64,000 nt of DNA from Cricetomys ansorgei (GCA_026225945.1 JAMJFZ010001133.1:1679501-1743500); one strand, 5' to 3'. Shown: positions 33,507 through 45,330, counted from the first letter of the stretch. Notes: generated from the letters alone by a model not told the origin. Numbers and translations are program-made.

Positions 33507-33565
33507 GGAGGAGGAGGAGGAGGAGGAGGGGGAGGAGAAGGAGAAGAAGAAAAAGAAAAAGAAGT
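33470..33565. repeat. (GAT)n-(GAG)n-(GAA)n compound trinucleotide repeat
   Basis: About eleven GAT units pass into GAG units and then AG/A-rich sequence. The minus-strand His- and Ser-rich frames here are translations of the repeat. Confidence 0.92.
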
Positions 33566-35954
33566 TAATTTTGATTGTGGAATACCCATACACACACACA
33601 AAAGGTGATCTATCTGATACTCTTTCTGTGACATCTGTTGGGGAATGAAATTTATAGAGACCATGCACAAAGTGCTGCTCCAAAGGATAGAACACTGAGT
33701 CATGGAGTAAACCATGCTAAGACTGGTTTAGGAAAATAAAAAGAATTTTGAAGCTGGAAGGAAGTGGCTAGTCACTACAATATAAATATACTCAATCCTG
33801 TTGTGCCATACACTTACAATGTTGACAATTCTACATTATTCATATTTTACTACACCTTAAAAGTAGTAATTTAGAATGGCTGTGGAACCACAAGATATAT
33901 AAACATAAAAGGAAGTTTGACATAATGTAGTAAGAGATGGTGGATATCAAACTGGAGCGTGTATGACCTGTTAACAAATGCTCTTTAAGCCTGCAGACTG
34001 ACTCCTACATTAAGGTTGTCTATGGTGTTGATGCCATATACACTTTCAGGGGCTCAAGTTGAATCAAGCATCAAAATGGCTATTCACAGAATGTTTGTTC
34101 TTTGAAAGTACTCATGAAATTTGATGAGTTCATAGTACCTACTATCTATAGGCTTTTAATTTAAACAATTTTAAGTTCAAATATTTCACTTTCTTAGCAA
34201 AAAAAAATTACCTTAATTTTACATTAAAGTAAAATTATACCCAAAAGACAGGGAGAGAGATACTGGGACATCGTGATGAACTTTTCCCAACATACAATGT
34301 AAGACACCCATATTTCTAAACACAGCATACTAATATCTGACAGCAGGGAGACTGAGACCACCCCAGACATCCCACAACTCTAAGCTGTGTTTGTCCAGGA
34401 GAGAAACAGAACAAAATTTATGAGTTTCACTTTGGTAATTCCTGGTGAGTCATACCCATATATTTCAACACTAGGAACACTTTTTCATTTTCCAGGTGAC
34501 TCTTTAAAGCTATTACTACAGATCATGAGATACCATTTATGACTTTCTTAAACCCCTAAGGCCCATTCATTAACCCGATATTATCAAATATTTCAAACCC
34601 AATCATTTTCCTCCCTCATAGGAGCTGAAGAAAATGCAAACACACACAGTTTCCTTAATAAATTAAGAACGGACTCAACAGTTACAGCAGGTTTGTACGT
34701 TCTAACCACACTGCCTATGCTGTTGTGGTAACTCCAACTATGAGACATTCTTCATTATCCATTAGAAAGATTTGCTTTTCTATAGGGAATCCATTTTTTT
34801 TTCTGTCATCTTTCTCTCCTCCACTCCAAGCCACCCACTGATCTAAGTCTTTCTTGAACAAGATTATAAGTATGTTTCTTCCATATGTGATGTATTGAGT
34901 AACTAAATGAAACACATCTGGGAAATGGACAGTGGGCATTGAAATTACTCATTAGGCAGCTGCTGGGAAAACACCAGAGAGAGTGGCAGGAAAATCCACC
35001 ATGAAGACGGTTTCCACAGCGTTTCCAGAAGATGGGAAGAAACACATAAATATGGAACAGTTATCATCCCCATTTAGACTCAAATATCAAAATCTAGGAG
35101 GAGAAGAACTTTTCTAGAAATTAATGAATTTGCGACTGTTTATAATCAGAAATCAAAGAAGTACATGAATGAAAGAATGATTAGAATAAAAAAGACAGCA
35201 TCATTTTAGGGAACTCACTGATCAACAATTACTTGTATTTTATTCTGTTTCTGAGCCCTAAAATTGAGGAGGGACTTGAAACAGCAGGAAGCAAATGAAC
35301 CGCGAGAGGGAAAAGCCCTGGTGAAGATTTTAGCCATACTGCATGTGGATGAAGGAGTTTGCTTCCTCATCTGAACACAAACGAGAATAATAAGTTGGTG
35401 TTGCTGGAATTCAATTATGTAAATTGAAATTCAAAGGATCATTTGAAATTATAATGTGAAAAAAGTCTATCACTATCTGGCCTATAAAATATTTAATGCT
35501 TCTAAACTTCAATTTATTCTTCTGAGGACAAAATAAGATAACAACATATAGACCACAAAATTAAAATTGATAAATGGGGTGATGAAGAGAGTAAGCACAA
35601 GCCCTATCTGAAAGAGATTATACAAGCTAATTGACGTTACTAAATGAGGGGTTGCTGTTCCAGAAGAGTCTTTGCTGGCTATGTCTATGTTAGTGAAAGT
35701 GCAATCAGTCGAAAGAGCTACTAGACGTTCCCATCTTGGCCTTCCTATCTTTGGAGGACTTGCAAAGAGCAAACAACTAGCACCAGACACACAGAGGAAC
35801 ATGCACAGCACCATAACCCAAGCCAAAAGCCATCAAAAACTGACCTAAAGGCATTAGCAAATAAAGATAACCGCAACGATGTCAGAAAAAGCATGGATGG
35901 GGTCAGGGGCCCCGGGTGGCTCTGTGATTTTACCACTCTGGCTGCCTCCCTTTT

Positions 35955-36095
35955 CTAGAACCTTTGGTGCACACTCCCTCCTACGTCACTTCCTATTCTC
36001 AGTCCTCTGGGTAAACACTCTCACATCAGTTTCCATGCTCAGCCCTATGAGTGCACACCCCCTCCTACGTCCAATCAGAAATGCTCCTCAGAAGT
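35955..36095 (+). promoter_or_regulatory. Promoter-like patch with repeated CRE-like motifs
   Basis: GCACACTCCCTCCTACGTCA (ending at about 35989) and GCACACCCCCTCCTACGTCC (ending at about 36072) are near-identical 20-mers. The first ends in a TACGTCA CRE-like site followed by an ETS-like CTTCCT; the second is followed by CCAATCAG, a CCAAT box. It could be part of an unrecognised LTR. Functional role is inferred from motifs only. Confidence 0.3.
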
Positions 36096-36235
36096 GCCTG
36101 TTCCACAGCTCTTATCACTTACAAAGGCACGTTGTCTAGTACTGAAGCTTTGTACCATGAGACTTCATTTCACACTTTCAGGCTTAGTTCTCAGTTCTAA
36201 ACCTCCTGAAACATCAAAGAAGATAGGATGCAGAG

Positions 36236-36269
36236 CTGTATGCAGCCATGCATACAGCCATGCATACAG
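36236..36269. repeat. Short tandem repeat with hairpin potential
   Basis: CTGTATGCA (36236-36244) is followed by two copies of a 12-bp GCCATGCATACA unit. CTGTATGCA pairs with TGCATACAG in either copy, giving two alternative stems. Confidence 0.7.
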
Positions 36270-37005
36270 TTACCAAGTGTTTCCTGAACATTCTCGTTTC
36301 TTTCCTGTTCCCCATTCAGTTCTAATATATATGCTTTCTTGTGCACATTTGTTCACTGTTAACTTAAAGATTCTTGAGATCACATAGTATTTTCATGCCT
36401 TAATAGACAACTTTTTTCAGCTAATGAAGTGTCTCTATCTACTTTCTTGGTCCCTAAATATCAAACATCAGTCGTGTGCTGATGTGCCTGGGACAAGATC
36501 ACAGGAGACTCTACGGAGTTTAGGAGGAAGAATCTAGAATATGTGATGGGTTCAGTTCAACCTTCAGCTTTGAAGATAATGCACTGTTATGTGATACTAT
36601 TCTTGAGGAGAAGTGAACAAGCACATGCTCACTTCAGATAGGGAACTGACTACAAACAAAAGTAAGCATCTCATCAAAGTCCAATCTGGTGGACTAACAC
36701 ATTTCCCGGGCTTTCGTACAGTAACATGAGTGAGCAGTTACTTCCAGTAGCAGAAATCAAAGACAGCTGCATCACCAAAGCCCACCCCTGCCTGGGTGAC
36801 AGCTCATAAAAGCTGGAGACCTGCACAGCCTGCAGGCAGCTCAACAGGTTCGCCAGTGTCCTTTCCCAGGAAGCTCAGTGGGTCTGAGAGAGCATCTCAG
36901 CAGTCCTTACTATTTAAATACATTTGGGAACTGAGGAGCATGCCTTTTGGTGGTTTACTTCCTGAGCAAAATGAGTTTACCTGCAGTATGGAATGTCTCA
37001 TCTTC

Positions 37006-37225
37006 CTTTAGAGCACTGGTTCTCACCCTTCCTAATGCTGTGAGCCTTTAATACAGTTCCTCATGTTGTGGTGACCCCAACTATAAAATTACTTTTGTTG
37101 CTACTTCATAACTGTAATATTGCTACTGTATGGATCATAATGTAAGATATCTGATATGCAGATGGTCTTAAGGGACCCCCGTGTAAAGGATGACAACCCG
37201 CAGGTTGAGAACCGCTGCTTTAGAG
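37006..37225 (+). mobile_element. hAT-type non-autonomous DNA transposon (URR1-like) with 8-bp duplication
   Basis: The element is 37014-37217. It starts CACTGGTTCTCACCC and ends GGTTGAGAACCGCTG, which are inverted terminal repeats. CTTTAGAG flanks it on both sides (37006-37013 and 37218-37225), the 8-bp duplication expected of hAT transposons. The internal phrase CAGTTCCTCATGTTGTGGTG is shared with two other copies in this window. It encodes nothing. The URR1 name is from recall of the rodent family and is moderately sure. Confidence 0.9.
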
Positions 37226-37569
37226 CATCGTGTCTTAAGGATCTTCCTCCGAGATGGAGGTTTTATCTCTAGGACATTACTGCACAGTATAAGCTTTAAT
37301 TAGGATGTTCCAACAGAAGTGTAGGGATGCTGTATCCCTTTGGATACATTAATGCTTTTAGACACACAGATAGTGTGAGATGTTTGCAATTCTCCCTCCA
37401 AGAATCTCAGGTGCAGCAACTTTGCCCCAGCAACAGTTGCTAGTGATTTTGAGAAACAAAGAATAATTTAAAATCAATACACAAGGTTAACTTTAAAGTA
37501 TCTTCCACACTATTTCACTGTCACTTGACAAAACCAGAAACACTATTTAATCATTTGTTACTGAAAATT

Positions 37570-37671
37570 GTTATATATACACACACATGTATATATACAG
37601 AGTGTGTGTGTGATATGTATATATGTACATATATGTGTATATATGTTCAAGTACACACACACACACACAGA

Positions 37672-37702
<31 letters not shown>

Positions 37703-37710
37703 AGAGCGCA
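37570..37710. repeat. Compound (AC/AT/GA)n microsatellite
   Basis: AT/AC alternation, a GTGT run, an AC run near 37652-37670 and a GA run near 37673-37707. Confidence 0.9.
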
Positions 37711-38382
37711 AGGGAGGCATGCTGAAATAAGGTAACCGTGAAGCTTGCTTTGCAGCAAGGATAACCATCCTGTAAGTACTTTCATATGTATTACACAGTA
37801 AATCCAGTGTATTAGATCCCTAGGTCTCCACCATCATGATTAATTGTGTTTCTGTGAAGCATAATGTTTTCCGTCTTCATACTAAAACATTTCTAGGGCT
37901 AAGCTGGAACGCCTGTGGTATTAAACAGACATGAAAAGCCTTGATATAATTTTATTTCTCCTACCTTTGTCTTACTGAAAGCAATTCATTGTTTCTTTCA
38001 CAGATGTTCATATAGGCTTCTATATAACAGAAAACAAGGAGGAACATTTATGTAAAAAAAACACAGCAAAGTGTCAGATATCTAGAATGCCAGTGTGTAC
38101 TTAAAATATTACACCAATTGCTTTACACGTCCAGATGCTTTGCTTTAAACTGTATGGATATTGAGCAATCATGTTATTCATATTGTTGGAAATACCACCA
38201 ATATGTTAAAAACTCATTTAGGAAATGTTTCCTGGTGTGGATAAGAAGCAGGAATTGTAATTTTTTTTCTGCTTTGAGATATAATTGACAAATAAAAATT
38301 ATAGGTATACTGGAATTTCTTTTAAATTCTCCTGTTAAATAGGCTTTGCTCTGCAACTCATTTTTCTTAGCCCCAGAGAAGA

Positions 38383-38400
38383 CTGTTGCCATAGCAACAG
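38383..38400. promoter_or_regulatory. RFX X-box palindrome
   Basis: CTGTTGCCATAGCAACAG is an almost perfect inverted repeat and matches the RFX X-box consensus (GTNRCC, 0-3 bases, RGYAAC) exactly. Whether it is bound in cells cannot be told from sequence. Confidence 0.55.
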
Positions 38401-38829
38401 CAGAGTGATGGCTCTAATGGGTTCCATTTTCCTTTGAAAGATGACCCATTTTGAAAAGCATGCAAATGTGGAGCATGGCCTGTATCTTTCTCCTCTCCTC
38501 GCTATCAAAGAAGCAGTAATTTCAAAGGATCGAGCTCTAAAACAAGACTTGCTACTCTTGAAGATATTCAAGTGTTTAACACTTGCATTTTGAAACCATT
38601 GTTATGTGGTAAATAAGTAAATATCTCATTTTTCATTTTATATTATTACTATCTTAAAATTATTTAGTATTGTCATTTTAAAATAATAATTTACTCTGTT
38701 AGTATTTTAAAAAATCAATTTGCTATCGTGTGGCAAGTAAATGGAAAAATGAAAGAAAACTACGTTCAGATTTTTATATAAACACTTTCACCTATGGGAA
38801 ATAAAGAATTACTAAAAGGAAATTGCGTT

Positions 38830-38945
38830 TAGGACCAAAGACTGTGGCCCACTCTTATAGTCCCAGCTACTCAGGAGGTTGAAGCAGGAGGATAACATGA
38901 GCTTAGGAATTCACGGCCAGCCTAGGCCATACAAAAATAATGATG
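38830..38945 (+). mobile_element. Proto-B1 / 7SL-type monomer SINE
   Basis: CCAGCTACTCAGGAGGTTGA and GCAGGAGGATAACATGAGC are 7SL-like Alu/proto-B1 phrases, followed by CGGCCAGCCTAGGC and an A-rich AATAATAATAAT end. It retains more 7SL character than the other B1 copies here. Confidence 0.75.
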
Positions 38946-39198
38946 GGAATAAAATAATAATAATAATAAATAACAATAATAGCATTAACATAGGCATTTT
39001 AAAATTCTCTCTAGAATCATTGAAACTGAGTGTCTTGATGAATAAATAAGATTCAGTTTTTATGCTGACATGTTGCCTTCATCCGTTAAAATCAGTAAGT
39101 AATATCTCTGTATAACAATAAATTGACAGAACGATAAAGATATTTTAAAAAATTTGTTTGGTCTTCTAATTCTTATTGTATTTTGTTTTTCCATGTAG

Positions 39199-39382
39199 AG
39201 AATGGCACAAACCTGTCTTTTATTCCTTATGACAAAGAGGTTTTGGATCTTGTGAAGCTAGTCTACCGGACTATAGTGGGCGCTGTGTGGCAAGCACAGA
39301 CTTTAAGGCCATTCAGGATACTCACAGCGTTCACAGATCCTAAAGTTCTAAAAATTATAGTGTCCCAAGCATAGGAGACAAG
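39199..39382 (+). other. Weak candidate exon (184 bp)
   Basis: A T-rich tract ends in CATGTAG before 39199 and an AAG|GTAAAA donor match follows 39382. One frame is open for about 58 codons with a TAG at 39372-39374, so it would fit a terminal coding or non-coding exon. The peptide resembles no family I recognise. Chance splice-site pairs of this quality are common, so this is a flag, not a gene call. Confidence 0.15.
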
Positions 39383-39514
39383 GTAAAAAAACATGACAAA
39401 TCTTGTCTTTGAGCCTCATAAGATATGAGGATAAGTGGAATGGCTCCTATGAATGGCTGACTTCATGCTATTCTCCGCTGGGCATAGCAACTGTGTAAGG
39501 ACAGCAACTGTGGC

Positions 39515-39875
39515 TTTGTGAAGTGATTTCTATTGCTGTGAAGAGACACCATGACCACAGCAACTCTTATAAAGCAAAACATTTAACTGGGGCAGGCTTA
39601 CAGGTTCAAAGGGTTAGTCCATTATCATCATGGTGGGAAGCATGGCACCATGCAGGCAGACACAGTGCTGTAGGAGGAGCCAAGAGTTGTACATCTGGAT
39701 CAGCAGGCACCAGGAAGAGAGAGTAAGCCACTGGGCTTGGCTTGGGTTTCTGAATCCCAAAGCTCACCCCCAGTGACACATTTCCTCCAGCAAGGCCACA
39801 CCTCCAACGGCCACCCCCTCAGTATTTAAATATGAGTCTATGGGGGGCATTCTTATTTAAAACACCACACAAGTG
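39515..39875 (+). repeat. Rodent interspersed repeat (unnamed)
   Basis: Begins TGATTTCTATTGCTGTGAAG, AGACACCATGACCACAGCAA and holds TTAGTCCATTATCATCATGG, CATGCAGGCAGACACAG, GACACATTTCCTCCAGCAAG and ATGAGTCTATGGGGGGCATT. A very common rodent repeat. Confidence 0.8.
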
Positions 39876-39913
39876 ATTTTGATTTCTTATTTTTCTCCTT
39901 TTTTTAAATATAA

Positions 39914-40062
39914 GTTTAGACAAGCATGGCAGTACATGCCTTTAATCTCAGCACTCAGGAAGAAGGGGCAGTGTATCTCTCTGAGTCTGAGGCTAGACTG
40001 GTCTACAGAGTGAGTTCCACAACATCAAGACTACAAAGAAAGACATTGTCACAAAATAAACA
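39914..40062 (+). mobile_element. B1 SINE
   Basis: ACAAGCATGGCAGTACATGC, CTTTAATCTCAGCACTCAGG, then GACTGGTCTACAGAGTGAGT and an A-rich end. Diverged but full-length. Confidence 0.9.
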
Positions 40063-40114
40063 GATAGATGATAGATATATAAATTTAATTTAATTGGTGA
40101 ATGAAATAAATAGA

Positions 40115-40337
40115 TTTAAATTTAATGTGTGTGCCTGTGTGTCTGTGTGTGTGTGTCTGTGTGTGTGTGCGTATGTGCTACATGTGTAAGAGTGCCCATG
40201 GCTGCCAGAAGAGGAAGATTCCCTGGATCTGGAGTTACTGAGGGTTGTGAACTGCTGTGTGGGTACTGGGAACCTAACACAGGTACTCTTTAGGGAAGGC
40301 AAATGCTACTAACAGGGAGCTATCTCTCCAGCCTCCA
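40115..40337 (-). mobile_element. B3/B2-type SINE with GT-rich end
   Basis: On the minus strand it begins GGAGGCTGGAGAGATAGCTC and continues through CCACACAGCAGTTCACAACC and AACTCCAGATCCAGGGAATC, ending in a CA/AC-rich stretch (plus-strand GT repeats near 40125-40170). Confidence 0.87.
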
Positions 40338-40819
40338 GGCTGTTTTCTTTATACCCTCCCCAGGTGCCCTTTTTAGTCATCTCTAGACTGTTGAAACTGC
40401 CTTTTCAGGCTGATAAAAGCATGGCAAATAGCTTCATGGATGAGAGAACAACAGAGAGGTTTGAGAAAGTCTTGCTCTCCACATCCACACTGAGAATCCC
40501 TGGAAGAGAGGAGATAGGTGATGGTAGTTTAACATCAGGAGACATAAACATTAAACAAAACTACTTTTCTAGAAACACTATCCTAAGATACTCATTACTC
40601 ATTCTGGAAAGCCCCCTACTAAAGTAAGTTTCCTGATCATTAATTCCTCAGGGTGCTGGGTAAAAATGGGTACGCATATTTGACATGCACGGGACAGCAA
40701 GGTATTAACCCTCGTGTAGCCTTACTGTATACAGAAAAGAGAAAATGTTGCTTTAAAAATGGTCTTTCAGTTCCTTCTATTGTCAGCTCAACGTTGTCCG
40801 AACATGTATGTCAATGGGG
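40338..40819. other. Unassigned sequence
   Basis: An 87-codon plus frame (40364-40627) and a 70-codon frame (40653-40865) have no recognisable domain. Confidence 0.4.
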
Positions 40820-41110
40820 CATGTCATGGATTCAAATCCCATGTCCCTCCACCTCCACTTTTTAACCCTGATGGGATAGTGTGAAGAAGTCAGCCTTTGT
40901 AGATAATTAGGTTTAGATACTGTCCTTCGCAGGTGGAGCCTCCACGGTGATATCACAGCCCTGAAGAGAAGACAGCTGGCTGCTATTCTCTCATTGTTAC
41001 CTTGGGATTCCAGCCTGTAGAACTATAGGAAACAATTGCCCACTGTGTGAGCAACCCTGTCAGTAGTATTTTCATTGTAGTAGCCTGACCAGACTACTAC
41101 TACTACTATA
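40820..41110 (+). repeat. Old MaLR LTR remnant
   Basis: Follows the order of MaLR LTRs: ATGGATTCAAATCCCATGTC start, a GGTTTAGATACTG and GGTGGAGCCTCC middle, and a TTCCAGCCTGTAGAACTATA, GTAGTAGCCTGACCAGACTA end. Confidence 0.6.
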
Positions 41111-42095
41111 GGCCCTTTTCAAAAGGAAAACGTTATATGATTTATATAACATTCATCAACTTATGTATGTTGAACCATCCAAGCACCAAAACACACAACC
41201 ACAACTGTGAGGAACACAGTCGAATCACCTACCTGACCTGATGTCTTGCACTTGATATTTAATTAACACTGTTTGAAAGAAAGGCCCTGTGATCTAAGGG
41301 TGGATATGTATTAGCATCCTGCCTTAGGAAGAAGGAAGAAGGGAAGCTGAGTAGAGCAGAAGACAGTGTTTGAGCTGTCATCACATTTGAGAACTTGTAC
41401 TCATTCAAACACAATTGGTCTGGTCTTTCATTGTTACACTTATAGACCAATAAGCACCCTTCTGAACACAAAATCACATGCTTAAAATGTATCAACTGGC
41501 GAATATTTGCAATAGGCGGTATCACTGGGATAATTAGTCTTTTGTATCTGAAGAGTGTAGTAAATGGACCAAAACCACTAAGTTGCCATGTAAGTTACAC
41601 ATGGTATGTAGAAGTCAAGAAACTGCCTAGCCATGAACATTTCAGTTGTTATCAGAATGGTTCAAGATTATGTTATGGTTTGGATATCAATTACATGATG
41701 TGGATTTATAACTTCTTTAAAACAAGCAATTTGATCTGAATCCATACAAAATATACACTGAAGGTCATTGGTGCCACTTGAGAACCACCTAAGTTTGAGA
41801 TCTCGGATTCCTTTGAGCCTTAAATTTCTGTGAAGAGTGGAAGAGTGCTAGATGAGAGTGGAAGATTACTTCATCCCTAAAATAATTTTGATTAAAAACA
41901 CAGGCCAAGTAGGAGAGCTCTAAAGTCAAGGTGAGCCTTGAGGATATTCACCTCGTCACTATAATCCTGCCTCACACAGACAGCATAGCAGGCTGGTTTT
42001 ATCCATCTGCATAGTCTAGAGACTAATTGTATCAAAGATATTAGGTTTGTACCTCTCAAGCATTTCAGCCATTCTACTCTCCAAAAGATAATCCA
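41111..42095. other. Unassigned sequence
   Basis: No gene or clear repeat seen. Confidence 0.4.
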
Positions 42096-42320
42096 GGGGC
42101 TAGAGATTGCTCAGCAGTTAAAATAACGTGAGCACTTGTAGAGGACCCAGATTCAGTTCCTAGCACCCACGTGGTGGCATACAACCTCCTGAAACTGTAA
42201 TTACAGTTTCAGAACCTACAATGCCCTCTTCTGGCCTCTGTGGGCATTATAAACCTGTGGTATTCAAACATACAAACAAGCAAAATACACAAAAAATTAA
42301 AATGAAATAAAATAAGGCCT
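42096..42320 (+). mobile_element. B2/B3-type SINE
   Basis: Head GGGGCTAGAGATTGCTCAGC, then GGACCCAGATTCAGTTCC, CACCCACGTGGTGGCATAC, TGCCCTCTTCTGGCCTCTG and an A-rich tail with AAAATAAAATAAGG. Confidence 0.9.
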
Positions 42321-44218
42321 TAAATTTTTTTTTAAATCTATAAATTTCTAAAGAGCATAGAGAAATGAACTACCAACCCAAGGATACAGCAAAAGCATAG
42401 ACTCACAATCATTTAAGATTGCATTCGTAGTCCTTTTTATTTTCTTGCTTCTTTCTGCTTAATTTGCTTTAGACACCGTGTTTAAGTTCCTTCTCATCTC
42501 CTGCAGAATGGAAATATTTACAGTCATGTATCCAGTCATTCCAAAATCCAGCTGTCTCATGGAGTTCATTACAGTGGGGTTTTTACCTGTTCTTGATTAT
42601 GAGGCCCTCCCCTAATTTAATTGTTTTCCCCAACAGTCTGATGAGTCCAACACGAAGTGCCTGCTACACAGCTGTGTGCTGATTGACACAGACTGTAGAC
42701 CACATTTGATTCCTTCTATTGATATTATTTGCTCTTCCTACAATTCCAGTGCAGACTCTAGCCCAGACCCTCTTCCTGCTCTCCCCACCACTAAATTCCT
42801 AACACCCAGAGAATGAGACTTTGTCACCCTGCCAAATTGGCCTACCCACTCCTAATTACTTAAAAATACACTACACTGTGAAATATGACATTTTCCTGAA
42901 CTACAGACCCCACCAAACGGATGCTAACTAGAAAATATCTGATATTAAGATTCATATTTTTCGATTCTGGATTATGATCTTCTGAGAAGCAAGTTTATAA
43001 GGATCATCTGGTTGCAAAATGTTATTATTTTTTAAGGCTCCAAACACTTGGAACACTTGGAACATTTTCCATAGATGAACTATGAAAATTAGCATCTCGA
43101 AAGTTCCCAGGACTCCAAGGCTTGCTGAATAACACAAAGTGGCTAAGGCTATATAGTTTCTAAAATGTTATGCTAAAAAACACATAACTTGTTCCCAATA
43201 AAAAAAAAAAGGAACTCTATGAAAGAAGCCATTCTGGAGGAGTGTTTATTTCTATACCCTCTGCTCACCGCTGGCAGTTCAGTGAGATCTAGTCTAGTCC
43301 CAAAATTTTACAAATCCCTCACATTTTTCGAACCCTATCAGTTTTGATGTGGCTTGCAGTTTCCAAGTGTGTCTTTTCTTTATAAAACACCTTTGAACTC
43401 TGTACAAAGGATCATCTGGTGAACTCTGACACTGTCATGTCTACTTCATCAGTACTACAACGAAAAACATACAAATGACAGGCAAGAATTTTATATTCCT
43501 GGGACTGAGTGGAGGGATGTCAGGGGGGAAAGAGTATAACTCAGATCAGTCTAGACGAAGAATAACGTGTTAGATTCTAGTAAAAAAAGAAAAGTTGATA
43601 TATCACAGGGTCATGCAGAACTTCTTAAGACCCAGTCAAATTCATGGTTCTCGTCTATTCTCTGTCAGCTCATTCTTCAAGTACAATCACACTGTTACTG
43701 CTGATCAAATGCCAAGTCACTGACTACCCAAACTGGAAACACCTTCAACTCATGGAGGAAGGAGCTGGGTCACAGTTATTAAAATGTATACAAGTCCCTA
43801 ACACCAATTGCTCAAAATAAGGGTAGAAGAAAGGAAGGAAGTATCCATTCATGGAGTATTTCTGTGGTGTGTGTACCTGTACTTACTTGTTCACACACAC
43901 ATGCATATTTTGGCCATCATCAATATGATTTGTCCAGACCATCTGAAGTAATGAACACCCTTAAACCTCTATGGTCTTTGCTAAAAAACAGTGTTCAATT
44001 CTTTTAGCTTTTTTATAAACTCTATAAACCTGAGCAATATAACTTTTCTATCATAAGGACTCTCCAGAAAAAAAATTAGAAAGAGATAAAACTATTTTTC
44101 TTTTATTGAAGAAATTTTTCCAGATTTGTAGCATGTGTATAGTCTTGAATTTGAAGTAAACAATAAAGTTAACTTTAAAAAGGAACCAGATGTTTTATTT
44201 CTTATTGTTCATATATAC

Positions 44219-44252
<34 letters not shown>

Positions 44253-45161
44253 ACATATTTACACATACAAATATGCGTACATATAGATACATATATATAT
44301 GTATATAATATTTGTTATTGTTCCTTTATTTTTTTACTTATTTTTTCTAGTTTTCATAGGATGAAATGTAGCCTTGCACTTAAGTTGCAGTCCCTAAACT
44401 AGATACACAACGAGCCATCTGGAAATAAGTTAACTGACAAGCTACACACTCATCAAAACTTAATTTAGACTTACTTAAACTTAATCTTGTAGTGCATACG
44501 TGGGGCAACAAGAAGTTTTGCACATAGTATTATGCTGAGGTGTATAACAGTACATATAATAAAAGAATTTTCATACACCACACTAAACAACATATTGTTG
44601 TTAACGTTCTGAGGAGTGTTCTAGATTCTGTAGTCCATTTCAAGTGGCTGCCCAGCTCCCCTTTCCTATCATTTGCCTTAAATAGTTACCGCTTTTCAGG
44701 AAATAATGCATGACCTGTGAAAACTTGGCTGTTTAGCTTGAGTCTATTAACTATTCCCCAGAAAGTGGGAAGTAAAAAGTACAGTCTTTAACCTGCTGAC
44801 TCTAAATCCATGATCTCCTCTCCAATGGTCTCTAGCCAATGGATGAACTCTTTCATGCACAGTTCACTTTCAGAATGATTTTAAAGACCAAAATTTCTGT
44901 AACTTGGCTCCAATGTACTGATGTCTCAAATGTACTGATATGTCTCAAAGATTACACACGAGAAACAGCAACCTGCTGTTTTTATATTATTTCTCCATTC
45001 TAAGTATCGGTTCAAATAAATGCAATAAAAATAGAGATTTTCCTGTGAGAAGATAGATAGATAAATGGCAAGAATAAAATCATTTATTCTCCCAAAGGTC
45101 TAAGAATAAAATACTATGTTAGGGTGAGAAGAGTTATGAACACCAATAAAAACTGAACTGT
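42321..45161. other. Unassigned sequence with one microsatellite
   Basis: (GT)n/(AT)n at about 44213-44300. No gene recognised; all frames are short. Confidence 0.4.
44213..44300. repeat. (AT)n-(GT)n compound microsatellite
   Basis: AT run, a GT run of about 24 bp, then ATAC/ATAT-rich repeats. Confidence 0.88.
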
Positions 45162-45330
45162 TGCCAGGCAGTGGTAGCAGTTTAATCCCAGCACTAGGAA
45201 GGCAGAGGCAGGCAGATCTCTGTGAGTTCGAGGCCAGGCCTGGTCTACAGAGTGAGTTCCAGGACAGTTAGAGTTAAAACAGAGAAACCATGTCATGAAG
45301 AAACCACAAAACAAACAAACAAAAAAACTA
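45162..45330 (+). mobile_element. B1 SINE
   Basis: GCCAGGCAGTGGTAGCAG, TTTAATCCCAGCACTAGGAA, GCAGATCTCTGTGAGTTCGA, GGTCTACAGAGTGAGTTCCA and an A-rich (AAAC)n tail. The best-preserved B1 here. Confidence 0.95.

Larger units (their letters stand above)
33566..37005. other. Unassigned sequence with one promoter-like patch
   Basis: No repeat family recognised over most of this 3.4 kb. Frames such as 35509-35826 minus have hydrophobic stretches but no family signature. See the separate entry for 35955-36095. Confidence 0.4.
37226..38829. other. Unassigned sequence with a compound microsatellite
   Basis: The 37570-37710 stretch holds mixed (AC)n, (AT)n and (GA)n repeats. 38340-38560 is a moderately GC-rich patch with an X-box (separate entry). 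No gene recognised. Confidence 0.4.

Noticed and set aside
33405..33715. His- and Ser-rich minus-strand frames
   Set aside because: They are translations of the GAT/GAG repeat.
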